64,000 bases of DNA. Source: Streptomyces griseorubiginosus. Its GTDB lineage: Bacteria; Actinomycetota; Actinomycetes; Streptomycetales; Streptomycetaceae. Made by a program: the position numbers and the translations under genes. Where the stretch lies: NCBI RefSeq assembly GCF_001514195.1, contig NZ_KQ948735.1:1291413-1355412 (forward strand), written 5' to 3'. The first letter of the stretch is position 1. The number at the start of each line of letters is the position of its first letter. Shown piece by piece: positions 1 to 8,880 of this stretch. The notes beneath the pieces were generated by a model that saw only the letters and a list, made by a program, of their open reading frames with translations, did no database searches and was not told where the DNA came from.

Positions 1-1027
1 CACCGTGGTCGTCAGCAATGTCACCGACCTGTCCAACGCCGTCAAGAACGCCACCCCCGGCACCGTCATCCAGGTCCGCGGCGGCACCTACCGCCCGACG
101 GCCACCCTCCAGTCCACGGCCAACGGCACCTCCTCCTCGCCGGTCACCCTCACCGCGTACGGCTCGGAGACCGTGAAGATCGACGGGTCCTCCCTCCCCG
201 CCGGTGCCTGGATCTTCAAGCTGACCGCCGACTACTGGAACGTCTCCAACCTGACCTTCCAGAACTCCCCGGACAGCGCGGTCGTCTGCCAGTCCTGCAC
301 CGGGACGGTCTGGAACAACATCAAGACCATCGACGGGGGCGACTCCGGCTTCACGCTCACCGGCGACGGGACCGTGAACAACACCGTGCGCAACATCGAC
401 AGTTACGGCAACTACGACGCCGCGAACCACGGCGAGAACGCCGACGGCATCGCCGTGAAGTTCGGCTCCGGCACCGGCAACCTCATCACCGGGGCCCGCC
501 TCTACAACAACTCGGACGACGGCATCGACTTCTGGTCCTTCTCCTCGCCGGTCACCGTCGAGCACACCTGGTCCATGGGCAACGGCGTCAACCGCTGGTC
601 CGACTCCGCCTTCGCGGGCGACGGCAACGGCTACAAGCTGGGCGGTGACGGCGAGGTCGTCGCGCACGTCGTCAACAACTCCGCCGCCTGGGGCAACGCG
701 GGCAACGGCTTCACCGAGAACTCCAACACCGGCGCCCTCGTCCTCAACCGCACCACCGCCTACGCCAACAGCAAGTGGGGCTACTACTTCGCCACCAGCT
801 CCGCGAAGCTCGGCAAGAACCTCGCCGTGAGCAACGGCAGCGGCTCGGTCAACAAGGGCTCCAGGGTGACCTCGTCCGGCAACAACTGGGACAGCGGGAT
901 CGGCACCCCCGCGTTCCGGTCGACGGACGCCTCGACGACGTACAACGCCCGCTCCTCCAGCGGCACCCTGCCCGCCACCACCTTCCTGACCACCGGCAGC
1001 ACCACCATCGGGGCGACCATGAACTGA
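1..1027 (+). CDS. Right-handed beta-helix pectate lyase-like protein, 5' end cut by window edge
   Basis: The reading frame is open from the first base; the first in-frame start-like codon (GTG at 5) has no ribosome site, so the gene probably begins outside the window, together with its secretion signal. The visible 340 residues are rich in Asn, Gly and Ser and show the rung-like pattern of a parallel beta-helix, with the stretch DGIDFWSFSSPVTVEHTWS that resembles family 9 polysaccharide lyases (PelX type). The expected role is extracellular cleavage of pectate. No carbohydrate-binding module follows; the protein ends soon after the helix. The enzyme class is inferred from fold and motif, and another beta-helix polysaccharide lyase is possible. 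Confidence 0.75.
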   Translation, partial: TVVVSNVTDLSNAVKNATPGTVIQVRGGTYRPTATLQSTANGTSSSPVTLTAYGSETVKIDGSSLPAGAWIFKLTADYWNVSNLTFQNSPDSAVVCQSCTGTVWNNIKTIDGGDSGFTLTGDGTVNNTVRNIDSYGNYDAANHGENADGIAVKFGSGTGNLITGARLYNNSDDGIDFWSFSSPVTVEHTWSMGNGVNRWSDSAFAGDGNGYKLGGDGEVVAHVVNNSAAWGNAGNGFTENSNTGALVLNRTTAYANSKWGYYFATSSAKLGKNLAVSNGSGSVNKGSRVTSSGNNWDSGIGTPAFRSTDASTTYNARSSSGTLPATTFLTTGSTTIGATMN

Positions 1028-1055
1028 TCCCGGCGCACCCATGATCAAGGCGCTT

Positions 1056-1079
1056 GACCCGTTTTTTACCGGGCGGGTC
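1056..1079. promoter_or_regulatory. Inverted repeat with T-run between lyase and phosphatase genes
   Basis: GACCCG at 1056-1061 pairs with CGGGTC at 1074-1079 around a centre holding six T residues. It may end the upstream lyase transcript. TTGACC at 1054-1059 could equally be a -35 element for the phosphatase gene. The sequence alone does not separate these. Confidence 0.35.
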
Positions 1080-1116
1080 TCGCGCCCGACATGGTGACGC
1101 GCGTAGAACCTCTGTC

Positions 1117-1914
1117 ATGCATAAGACATTGCGTATCGCCGCCGTCGCCTCGGCGTGTGCCGTCGCCGCCGGCGCCCTCTACGGCGCCGGTGCGGCCACC
1201 GCCGGCCAGTCCACGGCGAACTCCACGCACGAGCCCTACAACATCGGGCTCCTGGTCAAGGACATCGACACCTACTACGGCACCGCGGCCGACGCGAACG
1301 GTGTCTACCAGGCGTCGCCCACCAGCCCCTACGCCAAGGACCTGGCGGCCATCGACAAGGCGGCCAGGAAGTACATCGACCAGGCCACCCGCAAGGCGCA
1401 CCACAAGGGCGAGAAGCCCGCGGTCGTCTTCGACATCGACGACACGCTGCTGCTCAGCCTCGACTACGAGAAGCGCTACAACTACACCTACAACGCCACC
1501 ACGTGGGCCGACTACGTCAACAAGGCCGACCGCCCGGCCGTCTTCGGCAGCCCCGAGCTCGTGCAGTACGCCGCGAAGAAGGGCGTCGCGGTCTTCTACA
1601 ACTCCGGTCTGAGCGAGGCCCAGCGCACCGCCGCGGTCGAGAACCTGAAGAAGATCGGCGCCGACGTGAACCTCGACGCCGCCCACATGTTCCTCAAGGA
1701 CAAGGCGAACCCGCCGTCCTACCTCAGCGCCTGCGCCACGCCGGGCACCTGGACCTGCACCACCGTGCAGTACAAGTCCGGTACCCGCGCGCACATCGAG
1801 AACGACCTCGGGTACGAGATCATCGCCAACTTCGGCGACCAGTACTCCGACCTCGACGGCGGCTACGCCGACCGGACGTACAAGCTCCCGAACCCGACGT
1901 ACTTCGTCAGCTGA
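1117..1914 (+). CDS. Secreted HAD-superfamily acid phosphatase
   Basis: This 265-residue protein starts with a typical signal peptide (MHKTLRIAAV, then an Ala-rich core, with probable cleavage near residue 30). The HAD motif FDIDDT at residues 105-110 supplies the nucleophile Asp and the acid/base Asp two residues later, as in class B/C acid phosphatases. The expected role is removal of phosphate from phosphomonoesters outside the membrane. A longer in-frame start at 1054 was rejected because it adds an Arg-rich stretch that would bury the signal peptide. The natural substrate cannot be read from sequence. Confidence 0.85.
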   Translation: MHKTLRIAAVASACAVAAGALYGAGAATAGQSTANSTHEPYNIGLLVKDIDTYYGTAADANGVYQASPTSPYAKDLAAIDKAARKYIDQATRKAHHKGEKPAVVFDIDDTLLLSLDYEKRYNYTYNATTWADYVNKADRPAVFGSPELVQYAAKKGVAVFYNSGLSEAQRTAAVENLKKIGADVNLDAAHMFLKDKANPPSYLSACATPGTWTCTTVQYKSGTRAHIENDLGYEIIANFGDQYSDLDGGYADRTYKLPNPTYFVS

Positions 1915-1917
1915 GGC

Positions 1918-3999
1918 TCACCTCCGTACCGGCCGGATCCCTTCGAGGGTCGGCACCACCGGCCTGATCGAACCGTCCGCCGCGAACTCCATGCGGTCGA
2001 CGGTGGTCTCCCGGTGCGTGCCGTCCCCGCCCGGCCGCCCCGGCCCGTTCAGGGCGAACCGGTGGTAGACGATGTACCAGTCGTCGGTGCCGGGGACGTT
2101 CACCACGGAGTGGTGACCGGTGGCGAGGATGCCGTACTCGGGACGCTTGGACAGGATCGTCCCCTGCTTGGTCCACGGACCGAGCGGGGACGGTCCCGTC
2201 GCACAGGCGACGTGGTAGTCCTCGCTGCGGGTGTCGTCCTCGGACCACATGAAGTGGTACGTGCCCCGCCGCTTGATCACGAAGGACCCCTCGCGGAAGT
2301 CGTCCGGCGTGATGTCCTCGACCTTCGCCGGGTCGTACGAGGTCATGTCGTCGTTCAGCGGCACCACGTACGCGTGCCCGTTGCCCCAGTAGAGGTACGA
2401 CGTCCCGTCGTCGTCGGTGAAGACGGCCGGGTCGATCATCTGGCCCTTCAGCGAACCCCCCTTCGCCACCAGCGGCCTGCCCAGCGCGTCCCTGAAGGGC
2501 CCGGCGGGGGAGTCCGCCACCGCCACGCCGATCTGCTGCTCGGCACAGAAGTAGAAGTAGTACTTCCCGTCCCGCTCGGCGATCGCCGGCGCCCACGCGT
2601 ACGAGTCGGCCCACGACACGTCCGTACCGAGGTCGAGTATCACCCCGTGGTCCTTCCAGTGGACCAGGTCCGTGGAGGAGTACGCCGTGAACTTCGTGCC
2701 GCCCCAGCCGTCGAAGCCGTCTGTGGTCGGGTAGATCCAGTACTCGCCGTCCAGGTGGTGCACGTCCGGGTCGGCGTGCAGACCGGGCAGGACGGGACTG
2801 CCGGTCGGCACGGCCTCGACGCTCCAGCGGCGGCTGGTCCCGTCCGGGGCCGTCACGGTGTACGTCTGCGGCGTGCGGAAGTCCCGGCGGGTACCGGACG
2901 CGGGGCTCACACGGGCCCCCTCGCCGACCGCCAACTCCGGTGCCAGCACGGAGAGATCGACGCCCGGCCGCATCGGCAGCACGATCTTCGACGCGGCCTC
3001 CGTGACGATCGCGTACCCCTTCTGGCCGGCGGCCGTCGCGTCCACGACGGACGTCCCGGAGACCGGATACGCGGCCAGCAGCCGGTCGTACTCCTCCCGT
3101 GTCACCGCAAGCACCGAGCCGTGGCGCGGACTCGCGGGCAGCCGGTAGGCCGTGCACGGCGTCCACCTGCCCGAGTCGAGGTCGGTGGTCTCGAAGGGGA
3201 CGTACCCGCGACCGTCGTACTCGTCGATGAACAGGTACCACCTTCCCCCGGAGTTGGCCCGGAAGACGATCGGCCCCTCGCCCCGGCTCAGCACCCCGCC
3301 CCCGATGCCGTCCGCGACCGGTGTGTACGAAGTGCCGGTGAGCGTCGGCGACTTCTCGGCGGTGATGAACTTCGACCCCGGTGAACCGGACGCCGGATCC
3401 CGCTCGTCCTTGGTGTAGCGGTAGTAGGTGCCGTCGTGCTCCAGCACCGTCGAGTCGATCACCGAATGCCCGGGGTCGTGCCAGACCTGAGGGGCGCTGA
3501 AGACGCGGAAGTCCTTCGTCGTCGCGTACAGCATGGTGTGGTACGTCGAGCCGCGCAGCCTCGACGCCCAGAAGACGACGTACGCGCCGAGCTCGGGGTC
3601 GTAACAGGCCTCCGGCGCCCAGGCGTTGCCCGCTCCTTCGGGAGCGACCTCCACCAGCCATGGGTCCGTCCAGTGGACCAGGTCGGTCGACTCCAGGATC
3701 ACGATCGACCTGCTGCCGCTGTGCTGCACCTCGTCCCAGCTGCCGCTGCTCTCCCGGTACATCCGCAGGTCCGTGGCGAGCAGGAAGAACCGGTCGCCCT
3801 CGGGGGAGCGGACCAGGAACGGGTCCCGCAGCCCCCTCTCGCCGATCGCGGAGGTGACGACGGGTGCGCCGCCGTTCAGCTCCCGCCAGTGCAGGGGGTC
3901 GTCGCCGCGGCTGAGGGCGTAGCGGATCTGCTCGCCGTCGGCGGTGCCCTCGCCGGTGAAGTAGGCGAAGAGATATCCGGCGTAGGGGGGACGGGTCAC
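1918..3999 (-). CDS. Two-domain glycoside hydrolase family 43 protein
   Basis: The protein has 693 residues from the GTG at 3999, which is preceded by GAGGAG at good spacing; the longer frame to 4173 adds only low-complexity sequence. Two five-bladed propeller domains are visible. The N-terminal one contains the LRDPFLV catalytic-base region and ESTDLVHW. The C-terminal one begins at LHADPDVHHLDGEYW and contains YSSTDLVHW and MIDPAVF. A short Ig-like segment links them. GH43 enzymes cut arabinofuranosyl or xylosyl linkages. No signal peptide is seen from this start, so the enzyme is probably cytoplasmic and acts on imported oligosaccharides. It ends three bases after the convergent phosphatase stop. 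Confidence 0.85.
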   Translation of the reverse strand: MTRPPYAGYLFAYFTGEGTADGEQIRYALSRGDDPLHWRELNGGAPVVTSAIGERGLRDPFLVRSPEGDRFFLLATDLRMYRESSGSWDEVQHSGSRSIVILESTDLVHWTDPWLVEVAPEGAGNAWAPEACYDPELGAYVVFWASRLRGSTYHTMLYATTKDFRVFSAPQVWHDPGHSVIDSTVLEHDGTYYRYTKDERDPASGSPGSKFITAEKSPTLTGTSYTPVADGIGGGVLSRGEGPIVFRANSGGRWYLFIDEYDGRGYVPFETTDLDSGRWTPCTAYRLPASPRHGSVLAVTREEYDRLLAAYPVSGTSVVDATAAGQKGYAIVTEAASKIVLPMRPGVDLSVLAPELAVGEGARVSPASGTRRDFRTPQTYTVTAPDGTSRRWSVEAVPTGSPVLPGLHADPDVHHLDGEYWIYPTTDGFDGWGGTKFTAYSSTDLVHWKDHGVILDLGTDVSWADSYAWAPAIAERDGKYYFYFCAEQQIGVAVADSPAGPFRDALGRPLVAKGGSLKGQMIDPAVFTDDDGTSYLYWGNGHAYVVPLNDDMTSYDPAKVEDITPDDFREGSFVIKRRGTYHFMWSEDDTRSEDYHVACATGPSPLGPWTKQGTILSKRPEYGILATGHHSVVNVPGTDDWYIVYHRFALNGPGRPGGDGTHRETTVDRMEFAADGSIRPVVPTLEGIRPVRR

Positions 4000-4064
4000 G
4001 GGTGGGGCTCCTCGGGGGGCGGAAGGTGTGGGGGTGTGGGGGTTTCTGTCGGGTCCGCAACGAG

Positions 4065-4100
4065 GAAGCGCCCCGCCTGTCGTCACAGGCGGGGCGCTTC
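4065..4100. terminator. 16-bp perfect hairpin
   Basis: Arms at 4065-4080 and 4085-4100 are perfectly complementary with loop CGTC. It lies downstream of the minus-strand gene ending at 4268 and upstream of the GH43 start, so it most likely ends the sigma factor/partner transcript. There is no T-run, as is usual in Streptomyces. Confidence 0.75.
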
Positions 4101-4105
4101 TGGTG

Positions 4106-4172
4106 CCGGCCCGAGGGGGGCTCCAGCCGGCAGCTGTCGACCGAGGGGGGCTCGGGCCGACAGGTCTGTGCA
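4106..4172. repeat. Imperfect direct repeat of about 32 bp
   Basis: The motif CCGAGGGGGGCTC occurs at about 4109-4121 and again at about 4141-4153, with similar GCCGRCAG sequence after each. It looks like a decayed tandem duplication between the hairpin and the end of the membrane-protein gene. Confidence 0.45.
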
Positions 4173-4267
4173 CTGGAAAGGACGTCTGAATCGAACATGA
4201 GGTTGTGTCACTTCTACCCCAAGGGAGAAATCCTGCACATGCGGAGCCTTCGCGTCCCGGCGGGCGG

Positions 4268-5131
4268 CTACGAGCCCCCCGCGTCCGCCGAACCGCCGCT
4301 CTGCGCGGCGAAGCCGCCCTTCACCGAGAGCTTGTCGGATTTTGTGGCCGCCGTGGCCGCCGTCGCCGTATAGCCGTCGCCCTTCGCGTCCCGGTCGGCA
4401 CGCCCGCGGTTGTACTGCGCGGCGAACACCCACTCGCCCGCCGGGACCGTGCGGCCCTCCTTGAGCACCCAGGTGTAGACGAGGAAGCCGTCCTTCTCGG
4501 CGACCGTGAACGTGTAGTCGTCCGCGGGCAGCGAGCGCCAGCCACCGGTGCTGGTGACACCGCCGGTCTGGGCGATCCGCACCTCCACCGTGAGCGAGGT
4601 CAGCTGCTCGGAGGTCTTGAGGGTCACATCGCTCTGCGCCCAGAACTCGTTGCTGTTCGAGTCCAGCGAGCCCGCCGACCGGAGCGGGCCGTCCTCGGCA
4701 CCGGAGGCCGGCACCTGGGGGGACGCCTCCGATGTGCGCGAGGGCGTGCCGGTCGGACGGTCCGTGCCGTGGGTCGGGGTGGAGCGCGGGGTCGGGTCGG
4801 CCGGCGGGGCGGGCGGACGGCTCGTCGCGTCGGGTGACGGGCTGGGCGTGCCCGTGGCGGCGACCGACCTCTCCGCGGTCGGCTCGTCCTTCACGGCGGA
4901 CGCCACCGCAAAGCCGCCGAACCCCAGGACGCAGGCGACCGCGGCCGTGGCGCCGGCCACCCGCACCCAGCCGTACACCGGCGGCCGGGTCGCCCGGTGG
5001 TCGGGACGGCCCTGCTCCGCCATGCCGCGCTCGACCCGGGCGAGGATCCGCTCACGGTCCGGCTCGTGCTGCCCGGCCGCGTCCCGCAGCCGGGCGCGCA
5101 GTTCGCCGTGCCCGTCCCGCCGCATGGTCAT
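4268..5131 (-). CDS. Single-pass membrane protein coupled to the sigma factor; possible anti-sigma factor
   Basis: This 287-residue protein has a charged cytoplasmic N-terminus (residues 1-53), one hydrophobic segment near 55-77, a long Pro/Thr/Ser-rich external linker (about 90-150) and a C-terminal globular part with WVLKEG and WVFAAQYNRG. Its ATG overlaps the stop of the sigma factor gene as ATGA, implying translational coupling and a 1:1 product ratio. That arrangement is typical of sigma/anti-sigma pairs. No HXXXCXXC zinc anti-sigma motif is present, so if it binds the sigma factor it does so by another fold. The function is inferred from context only. Confidence 0.6.
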   Translation of the reverse strand: MTMRRDGHGELRARLRDAAGQHEPDRERILARVERGMAEQGRPDHRATRPPVYGWVRVAGATAAVACVLGFGGFAVASAVKDEPTAERSVAATGTPSPSPDATSRPPAPPADPTPRSTPTHGTDRPTGTPSRTSEASPQVPASGAEDGPLRSAGSLDSNSNEFWAQSDVTLKTSEQLTSLTVEVRIAQTGGVTSTGGWRSLPADDYTFTVAEKDGFLVYTWVLKEGRTVPAGEWVFAAQYNRGRADRDAKGDGYTATAATAATKSDKLSVKGGFAAQSGGSADAGGS

Positions 5132-5694
5132 CGGTCCCTTCCTCCGGTCTCACCGGTGCGCGCCATCGCCGCACGCATCCTCAGCGGGGCGTCCTGGATG
5201 CCCAGCAGGCGCTGCAACTCGGCCATCCCCTTCGAGGTCTGGCTCTTCACCGTACCGACCGACACACCGAGGGCCAGCGCGGTGTCCTTCTCGGAGAGGT
5301 CGAACGCGTGCCGCAGCACGACACAGGCCCGCTTGCGGAACGGCAGCCTGCGCAGCGCCTCCCGCACGTCGACCACGCCCGCCACGTCCGGGTTCTCGAC
5401 CTTCTCCGCGCGCTGGGACCAGAACAGGGCGATCCGGCGGCGTTCGCGGACCGTGCCGCGGATGCGGGTGCGGGCCAGGTTGGCGACCACCCCGCGCGCG
5501 TAGGCCGCCGGGTGCTCGGCCGCGCGCACCCGGTCCCAGCGCTGCCACAGCGCCAGCAGCGCGTCCGCCGCCAGATCGTCCGCCGCGTCCGACTCGCCGG
5601 TCAACAGATGGGCGAGACGGGACAGTTCGGCGTAGTGGCGCTCGAAGAAGGCATGGAACTCCACGGAGGCGTCGTCGTCGACGACTGTGCCCAC
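5128..5694 (-). CDS. RNA polymerase sigma factor, SigE/ECF family
   Basis: The protein has 188 residues. Region 2 covers about 15-80 (FFERHYAELSRLAHLLTG, ADDLAADALLALW) and region 4 about 108-165 (LRRLPFRKRACVVLRHAF, then the helix-turn-helix VSVGTVKSQTSKG). The GTVKSQ recognition helix is typical of the actinobacterial SigE-like subgroup. It should direct polymerase to a small set of envelope or stress promoters. It is the first gene of a two-gene unit with the overlapping membrane protein and is divergent from the permease. Confidence 0.9.
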   Translation of the reverse strand: MGTVVDDDASVEFHAFFERHYAELSRLAHLLTGESDAADDLAADALLALWQRWDRVRAAEHPAAYARGVVANLARTRIRGTVRERRRIALFWSQRAEKVENPDVAGVVDVREALRRLPFRKRACVVLRHAFDLSEKDTALALGVSVGTVKSQTSKGMAELQRLLGIQDAPLRMRAAMARTGETGGRDR

Positions 5695-5852
5695 GGGCTA
5701 CCTCTCTCACGGGTGTGTGCCATGTGGATGACATGTGATCGTTCCGGGCGGGCCCGGGACGATCCGGAGCGTAGCAGTGGCGTGTGTGCGGTTCTCGTAC
5801 GGGTCTTCGAACGATGTCCGGCTCATCGGGTCCGATTCCGTAACACGGGGAA

Positions 5853-5867
5853 AACCCGAACCGGGTT
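5853..5867. promoter_or_regulatory. Palindrome upstream of NCS2 permease
   Basis: AACCCG at 5853-5858 and CGGGTT at 5862-5867 form a 6-bp inverted repeat with a 3-bp centre in the divergent gap between the sigma factor and permease genes. It is a candidate repressor site, about 65 bp before the permease start. Confidence 0.35.
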
Positions 5868-5931
5868 CTTGGCATGCACAATCCAGCCAGCATCCGCACA
5901 CCGATCACTGAGGCACCAGGGAGCCGCCGGC

Positions 5932-7335
5932 ATGTCCGTCGACCAGTACTTCAGGATCTCCGAACGGGGATCCACCTACACCAGAGAGATACGCGGCGGC
6001 CTCGCCACGTTCTTCACGATGGCCTACATCCTCGTCCTGAACCCGATCATCCTCGGCAGCGCCAAGGACAAGTTCGGGCACCACCTGGACGCGGTCCAGC
6101 TGACCACCGCGACGGCCCTGGTGGCCGCGGTGATGACGGTCATCATGGGCGTGGGCGGCAACCTGCCGCTCGCGCTCGCCGCCGGGCTCGGGCTGAACGC
6201 CGTCGTCGCCTTCCAGATCGCCCCGCTGATGAGCTGGGACGACGCGATGGGGCTGGTCGTCCTGGAAGGACTGCTGATCTGCGTCCTCGTGGTCACCGGA
6301 CTGCGGGAGGCCGTCATGCGGGCCATCCCGCAACCGCTCAAGCAGGCGATCAGCGTCGGCATCGGCCTGTTCATCGCCTTCATCGGCTTCGTGGACGCGG
6401 GATTCGTCAGCCGTATCCCCGACGCCGCGAACACCACCGTGCCGGTGCAGCTCGGGGGCACCGGCGCCCTCGGCGGCTGGCCGATCCTGGTGTTCTGCCT
6501 CGGTGTGCTGCTGACCATCGGACTGCTCGCCCGCAAGGTCAAGGGCGCCATCCTGATCAGCATCGTGACCATGACGGTCCTCGCGATGATCATCAACTCC
6601 GTCGCCGACATCAAGTCCTGGGGGCTGACGACCCCGGCCTGGCCCGACAAGATCGTGGACACCCCCGACTTCGGACTGATCGGCCACTTCAGCCTGTTCG
6701 GCGCCTTCAGCGCGCCCGGTGTGGGCGTGGTCACCGTCGTGCTGCTGATCTTCACGCTGATCCTGTCCGACTTCTTCGACACCATGGGCACGGTCGTCGG
6801 CATCAGCGCCGAGGCGGGCCTGCTGGACGAGGAGGGGAAGGTGCCCAACCTGGGTCGCGTGCTCCTCATCGACGGGGCGGCGGCGGTGGCCGGCGGCGCC
6901 GCGTCCGCGTCCTCCGCGACCTCGTACATCGAGTCGGCGGCCGGCGTCGGTGAGGGCTCGCGCACGGGCTTCTCGAACCTGGTCACCGGCGGGCTGTTCG
7001 CGCTGGCGCTCTTCCTGACCCCGCTGCTGACCATCGTCCCGCTCCAAGCCGCCGCGCCCGCGCTCGTCGCCGTCGGGTTCCTGATGATGACGCAGGTCAA
7101 GCACATCGACTGGGACCAGTACGACATCGCGATCCCGGCGTTCCTGACCATCGCCGTGATGCCCTTCACGTACTCGATCACGAACGGCATCGGGGCGGGC
7201 TTCCTGGCCTACGTCGTGATCAAGGTCGTGCTCGGCAAGGCCAAGGAGATCCACTGGCTGCTGTGGGGGACGTCCGCGCTGTTCCTGGTCTACTTCGCGA
7301 TCGACCCCATCGAGCAGGTGCTCGGGGTCAAGTGA
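5932..7335 (+). CDS. NCS2-family purine/xanthine permease (AzgA-like)
   Basis: The protein has 467 residues with about 12 hydrophobic segments. The N-terminus (RGGLATFFTMAYILVLNP) and the later GTVVGISAEAGLLDEEG followed by SSATSYIESAAGVGEG are hallmarks of the AzgA-like branch of NCS2 transporters, which import adenine, guanine or hypoxanthine with protons. The ATG at 5932 was chosen because upstream in-frame sequence is shadow of the divergent sigma gene. Its end lies 13 bp from the convergent PBP stop. The exact substrate is not resolvable. Confidence 0.9.
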   Translation: MSVDQYFRISERGSTYTREIRGGLATFFTMAYILVLNPIILGSAKDKFGHHLDAVQLTTATALVAAVMTVIMGVGGNLPLALAAGLGLNAVVAFQIAPLMSWDDAMGLVVLEGLLICVLVVTGLREAVMRAIPQPLKQAISVGIGLFIAFIGFVDAGFVSRIPDAANTTVPVQLGGTGALGGWPILVFCLGVLLTIGLLARKVKGAILISIVTMTVLAMIINSVADIKSWGLTTPAWPDKIVDTPDFGLIGHFSLFGAFSAPGVGVVTVVLLIFTLILSDFFDTMGTVVGISAEAGLLDEEGKVPNLGRVLLIDGAAAVAGGAASASSATSYIESAAGVGEGSRTGFSNLVTGGLFALALFLTPLLTIVPLQAAAPALVAVGFLMMTQVKHIDWDQYDIAIPAFLTIAVMPFTYSITNGIGAGFLAYVVIKVVLGKAKEIHWLLWGTSALFLVYFAIDPIEQVLGVK

Positions 7336-7348
7336 CCCCCGGGACGGT

Positions 7349-8800
7349 TCAGTTCCGGACGGCCGCCTCCATCATGGCCTTGGCCACGGGGGCGGCCAGT
7401 CCGTTGCCGCTGACCTCCGAGCGGGCCGCGTTCGACTGCTCCACCACGACCGCCACGGCGACCTCCTTGCCCCCGGCCTTAGCGTAGGACGTGAACCAGG
7501 CGTAAGGCGTCTGGCTGTTGTTCTCGCCGTGCTGGGCGGTGCCCGTCTTGCCGCCGACCGTGACCCCGTCGATCCGGGCGTTGGTGGCGGTGCCGTCCGT
7601 CACCACCGACTGCATCGCCGACTGGAGTTGCTCCGCGGTCCGCGCGCTGACGACCCGCGTGGTCCTCGCCTCGTCGTCGTAGTTCTTCAGGACGTCGCCG
7701 CCGTTGTCGGTGATCGACGAGACCATGTGGGGCGTCACCAGCTCGCCGCCGTTGGCGATGGCCGCGGAGACCATGGCCATCTGGAGGGGGGTGGCCGTGA
7801 CGTCGTACTGCCCGATACCGGTCAGAGCGGTGGAGGACTCGTTCATGTCCGAGGGGTAGACGCTCTCGTACGCCCGCACCGGGACGTCCTGCTCGGTGTC
7901 GTTGAAGCCGAACTTCTCGGCCATCGCCCGCACCTTGTCCTGGCCGAGGTTCACGGCCATCTTCGCGAACACGGTGTTGCAGGAGTACTCGAGCGCGACC
8001 CGGATCGAGGCGTTCTTGCAGGGCGCCGAGGAGTTCTCGTTCCCCAGCGGGGTCACCGTGCCCGGCAGGGTGTACGGGTCCGGGCTGTCGGTCTTCTCGT
8101 CCACCGAGGAGTACAGGCCGTCCTCCAGCGCGGCCGCGGCCACCACCAGCTTGAACGTCGAACCGGGCGGCAGCGGCTGGCGCAGCGCGCGGTTGGTGAG
8201 CGGCTTGTCGGGGTCGGCGTTGAGCTGCTTCCAGGCGCCGGCCGCGGTGTTGGCGTCCGTCAGCGAGGACGGGTCGTACGACGGCGTCGACACGACCGCC
8301 AGGATCTTGCCGGTCGTCGGGTCGATGGCGACGGCCGCGCCCTTCTTGTCGCCGAGCGTGTCGTAGGCCGCCTTCTGCACGGCCGGGTCGATCGTCGTGA
8401 TCACATCACCGGGCTGGGCCCGCTGGTTGGTGAGGGTGTCCATGACGGTCTTCAGCCGGGTGTCCGTGCCGTTGAGGAGGTCGGCGTAGATGCCCTCCAA
8501 CTGGGTGGGGGCGTAGGCCTGCGAGGCGTAGCCCGTCACCGCCGCGTACAGCTTGCCGTTCGTGTACGTCCGCTTGTACGCGAGGTCGCTGTCCTTGGTC
8601 CGCGCGGAACCCGTGACCGCCTTTCCGGCCACGATGATGTTCCCGAGCGGTGAGGAGTACGTCTCGATGACGTTCCGCCGGTTGTCCTTGTCGTCCGCGA
8701 GTGCCTGGCCCTCGTAGAACTGCACCCAGGTCGCCCGCAGCAGCAGAGCGAACACCAGGAGCAGCGAGAAGACCGATGCGCGCCTGATCGTCTTGTTCAT
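7349..8800 (-). CDS. Class B penicillin-binding protein (PbpA/FtsI-like transpeptidase)
   Basis: This 483-residue protein has an N-terminal membrane anchor (about residues 9-25), a dimerisation-type region, then a transpeptidase domain with all three active-site motifs: STFK at 214-217 (nucleophile Ser214), SCN at 273-275 and KTG at 418-420. It should cross-link peptidoglycan on the outer face of the membrane. Its length fits the short PbpA-like group rather than full FtsI. The start codon lies in the loop of a 17-bp hairpin (8778-8826). It follows the GNAT gene on the same strand with an 80-bp gap. Confidence 0.93.
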   Translation of the reverse strand: MNKTIRRASVFSLLLVFALLLRATWVQFYEGQALADDKDNRRNVIETYSSPLGNIIVAGKAVTGSARTKDSDLAYKRTYTNGKLYAAVTGYASQAYAPTQLEGIYADLLNGTDTRLKTVMDTLTNQRAQPGDVITTIDPAVQKAAYDTLGDKKGAAVAIDPTTGKILAVVSTPSYDPSSLTDANTAAGAWKQLNADPDKPLTNRALRQPLPPGSTFKLVVAAAALEDGLYSSVDEKTDSPDPYTLPGTVTPLGNENSSAPCKNASIRVALEYSCNTVFAKMAVNLGQDKVRAMAEKFGFNDTEQDVPVRAYESVYPSDMNESSTALTGIGQYDVTATPLQMAMVSAAIANGGELVTPHMVSSITDNGGDVLKNYDDEARTTRVVSARTAEQLQSAMQSVVTDGTATNARIDGVTVGGKTGTAQHGENNSQTPYAWFTSYAKAGGKEVAVAVVVEQSNAARSEVSGNGLAAPVAKAMMEAAVRN

Positions 8801-8826
8801 CCCACTCAGAAGACGATCAGGCGCGC
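8778..8826 (-). promoter_or_regulatory. 17-bp inverted repeat framing the PBP start codon
   Basis: Arms 8778-8794 and 8810-8826 are perfectly complementary. In the minus-strand mRNA the 15-nt loop holds GUGGG and the AUG, while the 3' arm is codons 3-8. A second hairpin (8843-8848 with 8859-8864) lies just upstream. This is a candidate translational control element. Confidence 0.7.
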
Positions 8827-8880
8827 GCGAGTCGTTCCCGTCCGTCCGCTTTTCTCATCGGACGCTCATCTACGACGGTC

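Noticed and set aside
1907-4198. 763-codon frame overlapping the GH43 gene
   Set aside because: Different frame of the same strand with Arg/Pro/Gly-rich composition and no family motif.
4732-5931. In-frame 400-codon upstream extension of the NCS2 permease
   Set aside because: It is antisense to the sigma factor and its partner and Arg/Pro-rich; the permease family begins at ATG 5932.
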